Positions 22,101 through 29,460 of a DNA stretch of 60,740 bases are shown piece by piece. The notes beneath the pieces are model-generated. The model saw only the letters and a program-made list of their open reading frames with translations. It did no database searches and was not told the origin of the DNA. How positions within the stretch are numbered: position 1 is the stretch's first letter; the number at the start of each line of letters is the position of its first letter. This DNA is from Methylophilaceae bacterium. Its GTDB lineage: Bacteria; Pseudomonadota; Gammaproteobacteria; Burkholderiales; Methylophilaceae. The stretch spans positions 1-60,740 of the forward strand of contig JANZZG010000018.1 in the NCBI GenBank assembly GCA_026419515.1. Direction: 5' to 3'. The translations under genes and the position numbers were made by a program.

Positions 22101-22449
22101 CGAGATGGGCTCTGACCCCGTCCAGGTGGACGGTATCGACCACCAACCGTCTCTCCAGCAATGGCATCACGGCGACGAATACCCTGGCGCTTTGCACGGC
22201 GGCGAATTCCCGACCACCATTGCGCTCCGACAGCGCCACCCTGCCCAGATCAGCGCCAATTTTGGGCCAGAACGCCAACTTGATGTCACCTTCGATGGTG
22301 AGTGTACGCTGCTTCTTTTCCTTGACCATCTTCACGATCAAGGGCTTGTAGTCGTTGGGATCGAACGTCAGCGCGAACACCACCAGCGCCGCAGCCACCA
22401 GACCGATCAAAACGCCGACGCCGATCAGGGTGTATTTCAAAATCTTCAT
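19162..22449 (-). CDS. AsmA-family envelope protein with four internal repeats
   Basis: Very large (1095 residues) inner-membrane-anchored protein of the AsmA/bridge-like lipid-transfer superfamily. One N-terminal membrane helix (about residues 5-30) is followed by a long beta-rich periplasmic region. The central part carries four tandem units of 96-97 residues ending in signatures such as FDLDIDRLDADRYL. The conserved AsmA C-terminal domain follows (GRGTLSLDVKTQGATTGALK, then DLAGTIREIKTKLNAFKAQG, then RLDYLAKPTVVATLKGQGG). The tail is Ala/Pro-rich and ends with a short basic helix. It follows exoD by 3 bases. A role in lipid traffic to the outer membrane is family-based inference. Confidence 0.9.
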   Translation of the reverse strand: MKILKYTLIGVGVLIGLVAAALVVFALTFDPNDYKPLIVKMVKEKKQRTLTIEGDIKLAFWPKIGADLGRVALSERNGGREFAAVQSARVFVAVMPLLERRLVVDTVHLDGVRAHLVRFRDGTTNFDDLLSKEESEEIQFDIDGVVVRNAALDLTDEMDNRHVRIDGMSLKTGHITKDQPIDLETQFHVMADNPKMNAQAEIKGRLLVDAGHKLFTAQGLDATLQGDIDRAHGLEVKITGDLEIKPQMGELLLDDLKLVAKASLDGKTLAVNLATPGLSVRKDEVSGKDVRLAVTHGRGDDVMTARLTVADLEGSPRGFQSSGISGEISGRQGTRTLAGQFASPINGNLETRVFELPRLVGRIDVKDPALPRGVAKIALDLNARADLKQQRAAATLAADIDGSQVKGRLDVVGFDRPNVRFDLTADQLDFNKLLGKSQAATPATHKPANLSALKNVLAQGNIAIGSIVYAQYRIAHFAATLKADGQALTVSPLSLKLDDSQIRGQIGVRHFDQPLYTFDLDIDRLDADRYLPKGDGKSKTDQPLDLSALKALNAAGVLRIGSLKTGQFTASNIRIDVKANGDKLEIDPLSLKIDNSQIRGNVSVSQFASPVFGFDLDIDRLDANRYLAAGGSPAAAEKKPLDLGILKQIKAHGNLRIAELKYDRYQITGLRTGLRADGQRLSLSPLVAKVDDSTVNATLGVSRFEQPVFSFDMDIDRLDADRYLTPSQPTAKSSGDTPIDLTPLKTLNASGDARIGWLKLANVKTSNVKLAFKAADGQVALAPFSANLYQGAMAGTLHVDARTTPTIAFKQEMKNITIGPLLVDAINNDMLDGRGTLSLDVKTQGATTGALKRALNGSAVVQLADGAIKGFDLAGTIREIKTKLNAFKAQGNVGVDRRKKTDFSEMKASFVIKNGVAHNDDLVIKAPLFRITGSGDIDIGNERLDYLAKPTVVATLKGQGGPELEALNGMTIPVKVTGSFSDPKYALDFAAIGAALAQKNLLGNMAGSKGDAVQKLLSGDKTGALESLMGGKHESAATPAAPAPTSAPDAAPAQATGGATPDAAPAAAPPAQPEHPPKPTPEEKIRKKLNKLLGL
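20277..21200 (-). repeat. Four coding repeats of 288-291 bp inside the AsmA gene
   Basis: The DNA for the RLDADRYL-type signature recurs at 20293, 20584, 20872 and 21163, a period of 291, 288 and 291 bases (96-97 residues). The three units nearest the 3' end of the gene are close copies; the fourth, RFDLTADQLDFNKLLG, has diverged. Confidence 0.8.
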
Positions 22450-22452
22450 GGT

Positions 22453-23079
22453 TTATCCGCCGAAATAGGTGAGCGCCTCTTTTCCGAACAGCCACAGCAT
22501 AATGAAAAACACGCTGAAATAGACGACCGTGACGACCAGCCAGAAAAACGCCACGAAAATCATGAGGCCGTCTTCCTCGAGCTCACCGATGCCATAAAAC
22601 AGGATGGCCAACCCCGGCAGCACATTGTTGAGTGGCAACACACCAAACGGAATGGCCATCAGGGCTCCGCCGGCCAGCAGCACGAAACCACCCACCTTCT
22701 GACCCTGGCGCCCACTGACCAGAAAAGTATAACGAGGTCGGGTGAACTTACGGCAAAAACCAACGATTTTCAGGCAAACATTGACGATGATGTGCCAGGT
22801 GTGTTCACTGAATTCCACTCGCCGGACTTTTTCCGGCAATACGGGCGATTCATGGCCGCGCATCAGTTGCCAGCCCAGGGTGGCGAACGTCAAACCCCCG
22901 ATCACGGTCAAGGGACCCAGCGGGAGTGGTTGCAGGAAAGGCAATACCAGAATGATGGCGATGAAGGCATAAGCCGCTTCATCCAGCGTATCCATGGCCT
23001 CCCCCAGGGTCAGATGCCCCCCCTTGGCGCGCTCGGCGAAGCCATGCAGCGTATTGATGAGCGTGTGATAGTCGCACAT
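22453..23079 (-). CDS. ExoD-family membrane protein
   Basis: Integral membrane protein of 208 residues matching the ExoD family (exopolysaccharide synthesis protein ExoD of rhizobia). The N-terminal cytoplasmic part has LTLGEAMDTLDEAAYAFIAI. Several hydrophobic helices follow, with LPFLQPLPLGPLTVIGGL and GALMAIPFGVLPLNNVLPGL, the Pro/Gly-rich loops typical of the family, and a C-terminal pair of helices. The molecular role is not known. It lies 2 bases after uppP and 3 bases before the AsmA gene, so the three form an envelope operon. Confidence 0.85.
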   Translation of the reverse strand: MCDYHTLINTLHGFAERAKGGHLTLGEAMDTLDEAAYAFIAIILVLPFLQPLPLGPLTVIGGLTFATLGWQLMRGHESPVLPEKVRRVEFSEHTWHIIVNVCLKIVGFCRKFTRPRYTFLVSGRQGQKVGGFVLLAGGALMAIPFGVLPLNNVLPGLAILFYGIGELEEDGLMIFVAFFWLVVTVVYFSVFFIMLWLFGKEALTYFGG

Positions 23080-23081
23080 GA

Positions 23082-23888
23082 TCAGGGCCTATTCCAAAAA
23101 TATGCCAGCACGATGGCACCGAATGAGATACGGTACCAGGCAAAGACGCGAAAATCGTGGTGTGCCACGTAGCGCAGCAGGCCACGAATCACCAAAAGCG
23201 CGCTAACGAAAGCCGTCACGAAGCCAGTAGCGAACATCGGTAGATCCGCGGCATAGAGGTTGCCATGATTTTTGTAAACATCCAATGTGGTCGCAGCAAA
23301 CATGGTGGGAATGGCAAGAAAAAATGAAAATTCCGTCGCAGCCTTGCGCGACAGCCGGAACATCACGCCGCCCAGGATGGTCGCGCCGGCACGCGACACT
23401 CCTGGAATCAGTGCCACACACTGCGCGAACCCCACTTTGAGTGCGTGCTTCCAGTCCATTTCGTCCACGACATGGGTATCCGGTGGCGGCGCATACTTTT
23501 CGATGGCCAAGATGGCGACTCCTCCCAGAATCAGGGCCCAGGCCACGGTGAGGGGAGAAAATAGATATTCCTTGATCGCATGGTGAAAAAAGAACCCCAA
23601 TACCGCTGCCGGCAGGAAGGCGACGAGCAGGTTGACGGCGAAGCGCTGCGAGGCTGCCTCCGTTTTCATGCTGGCCAGCACATGGCCGAGCTTGGCGCGG
23701 TATTCCCAGCACACTGCCAGAATCGCGCCCAGCTGGATCACAATCTCGAACACCTTACCACGCGTGTCGTTGAAGGCAAGCAAATCGCCGACGATGATCA
23801 GGTGGCCGGTGCTGGAGATGGGAAGGAATTCGGTCGCACCCTCGACGAGTCCGAGCAGGAAGGCTTTGGCAATGAGGTTGAGGTCCAT
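23082..23888 (-). CDS. uppP: Undecaprenyl-diphosphatase
   Basis: Inner-membrane enzyme of 268 residues that dephosphorylates undecaprenyl pyrophosphate to recycle the wall-lipid carrier. EGATEFLPISSTGHLIIVGD is the first catalytic motif. The second is PGVSRAGATILGG, where most homologues have PGxSRSG; the catalytic Ser-Arg is kept but the following Ser is Ala. About eight hydrophobic segments are visible. No Shine-Dalgarno sequence precedes the ATG, and a TATAAT lies only about ten bases upstream. Confidence 0.95.
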   Translation of the reverse strand: MDLNLIAKAFLLGLVEGATEFLPISSTGHLIIVGDLLAFNDTRGKVFEIVIQLGAILAVCWEYRAKLGHVLASMKTEAASQRFAVNLLVAFLPAAVLGFFFHHAIKEYLFSPLTVAWALILGGVAILAIEKYAPPPDTHVVDEMDWKHALKVGFAQCVALIPGVSRAGATILGGVMFRLSRKAATEFSFFLAIPTMFAATTLDVYKNHGNLYAADLPMFATGFVTAFVSALLVIRGLLRYVAHHDFRVFAWYRISFGAIVLAYFWNRP

Positions 23889-23897
23889 ACAGGACGG

Positions 23898-23903
23898 ATT
23901 ATA
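23898..23903 (-). promoter_or_regulatory. Candidate -10 element of the uppP operon
   Basis: A perfect TATAAT on the minus strand, centred about 12 bases before the uppP ATG. If used, the transcript would begin about 3 bases ahead of the start codon, almost leaderless. No good -35 is present. Confidence 0.3.
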
Positions 23904-23998
23904 TGCCAGAGTGAAATTCTCGGTTCGGATCGAGACAGTGCCCCACAGTCAAAAGTATGGAGATAAGCGCCCCATACAAAGGAATGGATCCTGGACAT

Positions 23999-24007
23999 TG
24001 ATATAAT
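23999..24007 (+). promoter_or_regulatory. Extended -10 promoter of trmB
   Basis: TGATATAAT is an exact extended -10 element, with transcription expected near 24014, about 23 bases before the trmB ATG. No convincing -35 is seen, as is common for extended -10 promoters. Confidence 0.5.
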
Positions 24008-24036
24008 CTTTGGGTTTTCCGTCGATCCCTTGATTC

Positions 24037-24705
24037 ATGCAACACCAACGCCCCATACGCAGTTTTGTCTTGCGTCAGGGAAGATTCACACCCGCCCAGC
24101 GGCGTGCCATCGAGACCCTCATGCCGCGATATGGGATTCCTTATCTGCCCACACCGCTAAACCTGGACAAAGTGTTTGGTCGAGTAGCCCCCAAAATCCT
24201 CGAAATCGGTTTCGGCATGGGGACGGCGACGGCACAAATCGCAAAGGCTCGCCCTGACCAAGACTATCTCGGCATTGAAGTACATGGACCCGGAGTGGGG
24301 AATTTACTCAAACTGATCGAGGCCCTTGGCTTGACCAACCTGCGTGTCATACAACATGACGCGGTGGAAGTGCTGCGCGACATGATTGCAGACGGCACAC
24401 TGGATGGCGTGCACATTTTTTTCCCTGATCCATGGCCCAAAAAACGCCATCACAAACGCAGGCTAATCCAGCCGGCCTTCGTTGCCTTGCTTGCGCAAAA
24501 GCTCAAACCTGGAGGGTACCTCCATTTGGCGACCGACTGGCGGGAATATGCGGAGTGGATGCTACAAGTGCTGCAGAAAGAACCTCGGCTGGAAAATACC
24601 GTACAGGACTATGCGACACCAGGCGATCGTCCCGAAACCAAATTCGAGCAACGTGGATTGCGTCTAGGGCATGGGGTCTGGGATATCGTGTTTCGCCGAA
24701 TATAG
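24037..24705 (+). CDS. trmB: tRNA (guanine-N7)-methyltransferase
   Basis: Methylates G46 in the variable loop of tRNAs using SAM; 222 residues. The SAM-binding motif [17 protein letters not shown] and the signature [20 protein letters not shown] are intact, followed by [18 protein letters not shown]. The last 42 bases overlap the end of engB on the opposite strand, so both C-termini are encoded by the same DNA. Confidence 0.96.
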   Translation: MQHQRPIRSFVLRQGRFTPAQRRAIETLMPRYGIPYLPTPLNLDKVFGRVAPKILEIGFGMGTATAQIAKARPDQDYLGIEVHGPGVGNLLKLIEALGLTNLRVIQHDAVEVLRDMIADGTLDGVHIFFPDPWPKKRHHKRRLIQPAFVALLAQKLKPGGYLHLATDWREYAEWMLQVLQKEPRLENTVQDYATPGDRPETKFEQRGLRLGHGVWDIVFRRI

Positions 24706-25290
24706 CCAGGGCCCGACGATTTTTTCCACCTCCTCGACCCCTTGTTTCTTCAGGCTGGAGAAAAGCTGCACGGTATGGTTGCCCCAGCCTTCCTGCAATG
24801 CCTTCCTGACCCCAGCCAGCGTTCTCAGCGCTGCGCTTTTCGACAGTTTGTCGGACTTGGTGAGCAACACGTGTACCGGCTTGCCGGTAGGACAGAACCA
24901 GTCCAGCATCTGACGATCCAACGGCGTGAGTGGATGACGGACATCCATCACCAGCACCAAACCGCGCAAGCTAGGACGTGTCAATAGATATGTGGAAAGC
25001 AAACGCTGCCAATGTAGGCGCATGGCCTCAGGAACCTTGGCATAACCGTAGCCTGGCAAATCCACTAGATAGACACCTTCCCCGAGCGAAAAAAAATTGA
25101 TCTGTTGCGTGCGGCCAGGCTGTTTACTGACGAAAGCAAGCCGCGTGTGGTTGGCCAGTGTATTGATGACACTGGATTTACCTGCATTGGAACGTCCGGC
25201 GAAGGCAACCTCGACGCAATCATCGGCCGGCGGCAATTCGTTCAGCTGATGGGCGGAAATGTAGTAGGTGGCGTTCTGGAAGAGTGGCAT
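24664..25290 (-). CDS. engB: Ribosome-biogenesis GTPase EngB/YsxC
   Basis: Essential small GTPase of about 208 residues involved in large-subunit assembly and cell division. G1 is [14 protein letters not shown]2 [10 protein letters not shown]3 [10 protein letters not shown] and G4 [10 protein letters not shown]. The start at 25290 gives [16 protein letters not shown]; the longer upstream frame runs across the divergent cytochrome gene and is rejected. The 3' end overlaps trmB by 42 bases, convergently. Confidence 0.95.
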   Translation of the reverse strand: MPLFQNATYYISAHQLNELPPADDCVEVAFAGRSNAGKSSVINTLANHTRLAFVSKQPGRTQQINFFSLGEGVYLVDLPGYGYAKVPEAMRLHWQRLLSTYLLTRPSLRGLVLVMDVRHPLTPLDRQMLDWFCPTGKPVHVLLTKSDKLSKSAALRTLAGVRKALQEGWGNHTVQLFSSLKKQGVEEVEKIVGPWLYSAKHDIPDPMP

Positions 25291-25315
25291 GTCGGAACGT
25301 ATTGCAATCACACCC

Positions 25316-25329
25316 GCATGGTACCATGC
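25316..25329. promoter_or_regulatory. Perfect 14-bp palindrome between engB and cytochrome c gene
   Basis: GCATGGTACCATGC lies in the 102-base divergent spacer. It could be an operator for either gene; there is no further evidence for a regulator. Confidence 0.25.
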
Positions 25330-25392
25330 AAGCCCATCGGGAATCGGATAAAATCGTGCCAGTTTTTGAATCCAAATATTGAGGAGCATATC

Positions 25393-26040
25393 ATGAAGTT
25401 TCCTGCGATTGCGCTCATGCTGGCCGGCCTGCTCAGTATGAATGCCGCAACCGCCGCCGAAGCCGCCAAGGCCCCTGCCGCGAAGCCCGAGCCCACCAAA
25501 TCGGAAGCCCCCAAAGATGCCGCCACCCTTGTCAACACGGTATGTGCCGCTTGCCACAATGCCGACGGTAACAGCGTCATCACGGCCAATCCCCGCCTGG
25601 CGGGTCAGCATGCCGCCTATCTCGCCAAACAACTGCGCGATTTCCAGTCTGGCAAACGTGCCAGCCCGGTGATGGCACCCCTGGCGGCCACGCTCACGCC
25701 ACAAGACATCACCCAGCTAGCGGCCTACTTCGCGGCGCAGAAGCCCAAGGGGGGGACTGCCAAAGAAAACGGTCCCGGCTCGCTCGGCGAAAGAATCTAT
25801 CGCGGCGGTTTAGCGGCTAAAGGCGTGCCGGCGTGCGCGGCTTGTCATGGCCCGAATGGCGCCGGTATTCCGATCCAGTTTCCGCGTCTGAGTGGCCAGC
25901 ATGCGGAATATACGGTCAACCAGCTCAAGGCGTTCCGCTCTGGCGAACGTGCCAATGCACCCATGATGAAAGTCATTGCCAGCAAAATGACCGACGAGGA
26001 AATCGTGGCCGTTTCCGACTACATCCAGGGGCTGCACTGA
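25393..26040 (+). CDS. Diheme cytochrome c (c4 type)
   Basis: Periplasmic electron carrier of 215 residues. A signal peptide ending near ATAAEA is followed by an Ala/Lys/Pro linker and two homologous cytochrome c domains. Heme sites are CAACH at about residues 50-54 and again at about 148-152. Axial methionines are probably in the SPVMAPLA and APMMKVIAS segments. GAGGAG precedes the ATG at 25393. The two-domain layout fits cytochrome c4, which hands electrons to terminal oxidases. The heme-attachment genes resB and ccsB follow at once. Confidence 0.92.
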   Translation: MKFPAIALMLAGLLSMNAATAAEAAKAPAAKPEPTKSEAPKDAATLVNTVCAACHNADGNSVITANPRLAGQHAAYLAKQLRDFQSGKRASPVMAPLAATLTPQDITQLAAYFAAQKPKGGTAKENGPGSLGERIYRGGLAAKGVPACAACHGPNGAGIPIQFPRLSGQHAEYTVNQLKAFRSGERANAPMMKVIASKMTDEEIVAVSDYIQGLH

Positions 26041-26098
26041 TTTACGCCCCGATGCGCCTCGTCATGCGCCAAAGACCACCCGTGGGCGTTTCCGTGTT

Positions 26099-28069
26099 TT
26101 GAAGAGCCCGTCTCACAAGTTTGCGCGCGAACTCTATGAACTGTTGAGTTCCATGCGCTTTGCCGTCACGCTGCTGACGGCCTTGGGCATCGCCTCCATC
26201 ATCGGCACCGTGCTCAAGCAGAACGAGCCTTATCCGAACTACATGGTGCAGTTCGGGCAGTTCTGGTTCACCCTGTTCGAGCACATCGGTCTTTACGATG
26301 TCTACCACAGCGGCTGGTTCATCGCCATCTTGGCGTTTCTGGTGGCTTCGACCAGCTTGTGCCTCTACCGCCATACACCGCAGATGTTGCGCGAAATCCG
26401 TACCTGGCGCGAGTACGTCACGGAATCTTCCTTGCGCCTATTCAGCCACAAGGCGGAATACCGTAGTGTGCATCCGACAGAAGAGAGTTTACGCCGGATG
26501 TGCGCATTACTGACCGCCCGCGGCTTCCGCTTCCGCATCGTGGAGAATGCCGATGGCCGACTGATCACTGCCAAGGCCGGCAGCGCCCACCGCCTGGGCT
26601 ACATCCTGACCCATACAGCGATCGTCGTCATCTGTATCGGTGGCTTAATCGACGGAAACCTGTCGTTCAAGTTCCAGGAACTGATGGGCTGGAAAAAAAT
26701 AGAGACACGGGATCTTCCGGAAAGCAAAGTACCGCCGGAGAGCCGCATGCCCGCCTCCAACTTGTCGTTTCGAGGCAATTTGACCCTGCCCGAAGGAACG
26801 CGTGCCAATGTCGCTTTCCTGCGCGTACGTGATGGTTATCTGGTGCAGGAACTGCCGTTTTCGATCGCGCTCAAGCAGTTTCGCGTCGAACATTATGCCA
26901 ATGGCATGCCCAAATCGTTCGAAAGCGACGTGGTGATCATCGATCCTGAGCGCCAGACACCGTTGGAAGCGACCATTCGCGTCAACCATCCACTCATCCA
27001 TCGCGGGATCGCCATTTATCAATCCGATTTCCAGGATGGCGGCTCCAGTCTATCTTTCAAAGGCTGGCCTTTGACTGCGAATGCGGCCGTGCCATTCCAG
27101 CTGAACGGTAAAGTCGGCGAAAACGCCACCCTGACTACCCCGGACGGCCCCTTATCGGTCGAACTCGACGATTTCCGCTTGTTCAATGTACTGGACTTGA
27201 GCGAAGACGGTAAAGGCAAGCCACACAACGTGGGCCCCAGTGTGACTTTCAAGGTGCGCAATGCCGAAGGTCAGGCACGGGAATATCTCAACTACATGCA
27301 GCCCATGATGCTGAATGGTCGCGCCTATCTGGTGTCCGGTATGCGCACTGCGCAGAACGAGGATTTCCGCTATCTGCGCCTGCCGGTGGATGCCGATGGC
27401 ACCCTCGATAGTTTCATGCAGTGGCGTGCCCTGATGATGGATGCGGGCCAGGCACCGGTCATTGCCCAACGCCTTGCCGACAAGGCGCTGCAAGGAGAGT
27501 CGGTCAGCGAGACCCTGCGTGGCAAGTTCAAAGACAGCGTAGTGCGGCTATTAGGACTGTTCGCAAAAGGTGGGCTGACCGAGGTGGCAAACTTCATCGA
27601 AAAGTCGGTCCCCGAAGCCGAGCGCGAGAAAGCCGCCGAGACCTATCTCAAGATTCTGGAAAACGCGGCTTTCGAGGCTTACGCTTTGAGCCGCCAGGCC
27701 GCAGGCAAACCGCTACCGACCGCTGATGCGACAGTGACGGCGTTTCTGCGCGACAGTCTCAATGCTGCCAGTGACGTTTTTTTCTACGGCACCCCGTTTT
27801 ACCTGCAGTTGACGGATTTCCAGCAGCGCCAGGCCAGTGGCTTCCAGCTGACTCGGGCGCCCGGCAAGAACCTGGTGTATGGCGGCTCGCTGCTGCTGGT
27901 GCTGGGCATTTTCGCCATGTTCTACATCCGGGAACGTCGTGTCTGGCTGCTGGTCAAACCTGGCCAGAGCCAAGTGCTCTTTGCCATGTCCGGCACGCGC
28001 AGAAACCGTGATTTCGAAGCCGAGTTCGAGCATCTCAAAAGCCAGCTGCAGCAACTATTGGAGGAATAA
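26099..28069 (+). CDS. resB: Cytochrome c biogenesis protein ResB (Ccs1)
   Basis: System II cytochrome c maturation protein, 656 residues, forming the heme-handling and ligation complex with CcsB. ELYELLSSMRFAVTLLTALG and IASIIGTVLKQNEPYPNYMV mark the conserved N-terminal membrane part. More membrane helices follow near residues 75-95 and 165-185, then a large periplasmic domain and a last helix near 605-625. The start is a TTG at 26099; no in-frame ATG or GTG lies nearby. A 16-codon reading frame from 26052 ends over this start and might couple translation, but it is probably chance. Confidence 0.94.
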   Translation: MKSPSHKFARELYELLSSMRFAVTLLTALGIASIIGTVLKQNEPYPNYMVQFGQFWFTLFEHIGLYDVYHSGWFIAILAFLVASTSLCLYRHTPQMLREIRTWREYVTESSLRLFSHKAEYRSVHPTEESLRRMCALLTARGFRFRIVENADGRLITAKAGSAHRLGYILTHTAIVVICIGGLIDGNLSFKFQELMGWKKIETRDLPESKVPPESRMPASNLSFRGNLTLPEGTRANVAFLRVRDGYLVQELPFSIALKQFRVEHYANGMPKSFESDVVIIDPERQTPLEATIRVNHPLIHRGIAIYQSDFQDGGSSLSFKGWPLTANAAVPFQLNGKVGENATLTTPDGPLSVELDDFRLFNVLDLSEDGKGKPHNVGPSVTFKVRNAEGQAREYLNYMQPMMLNGRAYLVSGMRTAQNEDFRYLRLPVDADGTLDSFMQWRALMMDAGQAPVIAQRLADKALQGESVSETLRGKFKDSVVRLLGLFAKGGLTEVANFIEKSVPEAEREKAAETYLKILENAAFEAYALSRQAAGKPLPTADATVTAFLRDSLNAASDVFFYGTPFYLQLTDFQQRQASGFQLTRAPGKNLVYGGSLLLVLGIFAMFYIRERRVWLLVKPGQSQVLFAMSGTRRNRDFEAEFEHLKSQLQQLLEE

Positions 28070-29215
28070 ATGGAGTTGATTCGCGAATCTGTTGCCCCCT
28101 CGCCATTGCTCAAGAAGCTCAATTGGGTGGACTGGGCGTATGCTCTGCTGTTGTTGACAGGCGGTGTGTTTGCACTGCACCAGTATGGTGCCTATATGGA
28201 TGCCTACGAGAAATGGTTTCTGATGGGTGCGGTCGCTGGCTTCAGTTGGTTGGGCTGGTTCTGGAAACCCATCCGCATGCTGATCATTGGCATTGCTGCA
28301 CTCAGCCTGTTCGGAATTGACCAGTATCACGCCGACCTGGGGCGCGGCGAGCAGGCTTTCTTCCTCAAGTTTTTCCTCGCCAGCCAGACCGCCATCATGT
28401 GGATGAACGTGCTGTTCGTGCTGGCCATGGCGGCCTACTGGCTGGCCCTGTTCGCACGTTCGGAATTCCCCGGCAAGGTGGCCAGCGGGCTGACCTGGTC
28501 GGCCGTGCTGATGGGATTCACCGGCCTCATGGTGCGCTGGTATGAGTCCTATCTGATCGCGCCGGATGTCGGCCACATCCCCATCAGCAATCTGTATGAG
28601 GTGTTCGTGCTATTCTGTCTGATCACGGCGCTGATGTACCTGTATTACGAGGCCAGATACCAGACCCGCCAGCTGGGCGGTTTCGTGTTATTGATCATCA
28701 ATGCAGCGGTCGGGTTCATCCTGTGGTACACCTTCGATCGTCAGGCTCACGGCATCCAGCCACTGGTGCCCGCGCTGCAGAGCTACTGGATGAAAATCCA
28801 CGTGCCGGCCAACTTCATCGGTTACGGCGCGTTCTCGCTGGCAGCCATGGTGGCATCGGCCTACCTGCTGTCCATACGCGGGATTCTGGCCTCGCGGCTA
28901 CCCTCGCTGGAGGTGCTGGACGACCTCATGTACAAGGCCATCGCCGTGGGGTTCGCTTTCTTCACCATCGCCACCATCCTCGGTGCGATGTGGGCGGCGG
29001 AGGCCTGGGGCGGCTACTGGTCATGGGATCCCAAGGAAACCTGGGCGCTGATCGTCTGGCTCAACTATGCCGCCTGGCTGCACCTGCGGCTGGTCAAGGG
29101 GTTGCGCGGCCCGTTGCTGGCATGGTGGGCGCTGATCGGGTTGCTGGTGACGACGTTTGCTTTCCTCGGCGTCAATATGTTTCTGTCCGGCCTGCATTCC
29201 TACGGCCAGCTGTAA
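28070..29215 (+). CDS. ccsB: Cytochrome c biogenesis protein CcsB (CcsA/ResC type)
   Basis: Polytopic membrane heme transporter/synthetase of system II, 381 residues. The tryptophan-rich WWD heme-binding segment reads WGGYWSWDPKETWALIVWL near residue 310. Conserved histidines for heme are seen in the flanking loops (for example MKIHVPANFIGYGAFSL). The ATG follows the resB TAA with no gap, so the pair is co-translated. Together with the diheme cytochrome upstream it forms a small c-type cytochrome cluster. Confidence 0.95.
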   Translation: MELIRESVAPSPLLKKLNWVDWAYALLLLTGGVFALHQYGAYMDAYEKWFLMGAVAGFSWLGWFWKPIRMLIIGIAALSLFGIDQYHADLGRGEQAFFLKFFLASQTAIMWMNVLFVLAMAAYWLALFARSEFPGKVASGLTWSAVLMGFTGLMVRWYESYLIAPDVGHIPISNLYEVFVLFCLITALMYLYYEARYQTRQLGGFVLLIINAAVGFILWYTFDRQAHGIQPLVPALQSYWMKIHVPANFIGYGAFSLAAMVASAYLLSIRGILASRLPSLEVLDDLMYKAIAVGFAFFTIATILGAMWAAEAWGGYWSWDPKETWALIVWLNYAAWLHLRLVKGLRGPLLAWWALIGLLVTTFAFLGVNMFLSGLHSYGQL

Positions 29216-29230
29216 CCTTGTTTGCAAGGG

Positions 29231-29460
29231 TTACTCTTCGGAAAAATAATCCGAGTCGATTTTCTTGACTTCGTAGGTGGCGGCGACAGAGACGCCCACA
29301 TTGTTTTCGATCATCAGGCGCGCAAGGGCCATGCCATCGATGAGGACCACCTTGTAACTGATGTTCTTGACGTATTCTTGCGCCTCGTTGCTGAAACGTG
29401 GTGATGAACATACCCTTGTGCGCACGCTGGCCTTGCAGGGCGCCTACGAATTTCTGGACT
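29231..29460 (-). pseudogene. Remnant of an Mrr-type restriction endonuclease gene
   Basis: Only the C-terminal end of an Mrr-like protein is left. RPEVQKFVGALQGQRAHKGM followed by FITT is read in one frame. The continuation FSNEAQEYVKNISYKVVLID, then LARLMIENNVGV and YEVKKIDSDYFSEE up to a TAA at 29231, is in another, so there is a frameshift near 29398-29404. The upstream catalytic and DNA-binding parts are missing; the homology begins right where the ParA gene ends. The Mrr assignment is from remembered family sequence; the frame break is seen directly. Confidence 0.8.

Noticed and set aside
21709-23172. 487-codon plus-strand frame opposite asmA/exoD
   Set aside because: Antisense shadow with no domain and biased His/Gln/Asp composition.
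26052-26102. 16-codon frame ending over the resB TTG start
   Set aside because: Could be a coupled leader peptide, but it has no strong ribosome site and no family support; noted only under resB.
29216-29260. Imperfect hairpin (AACCTTG, CAAGGGTT) after ccsB as a terminator
   Set aside because: Bulged stem and no following T run on either strand; too weak to annotate.
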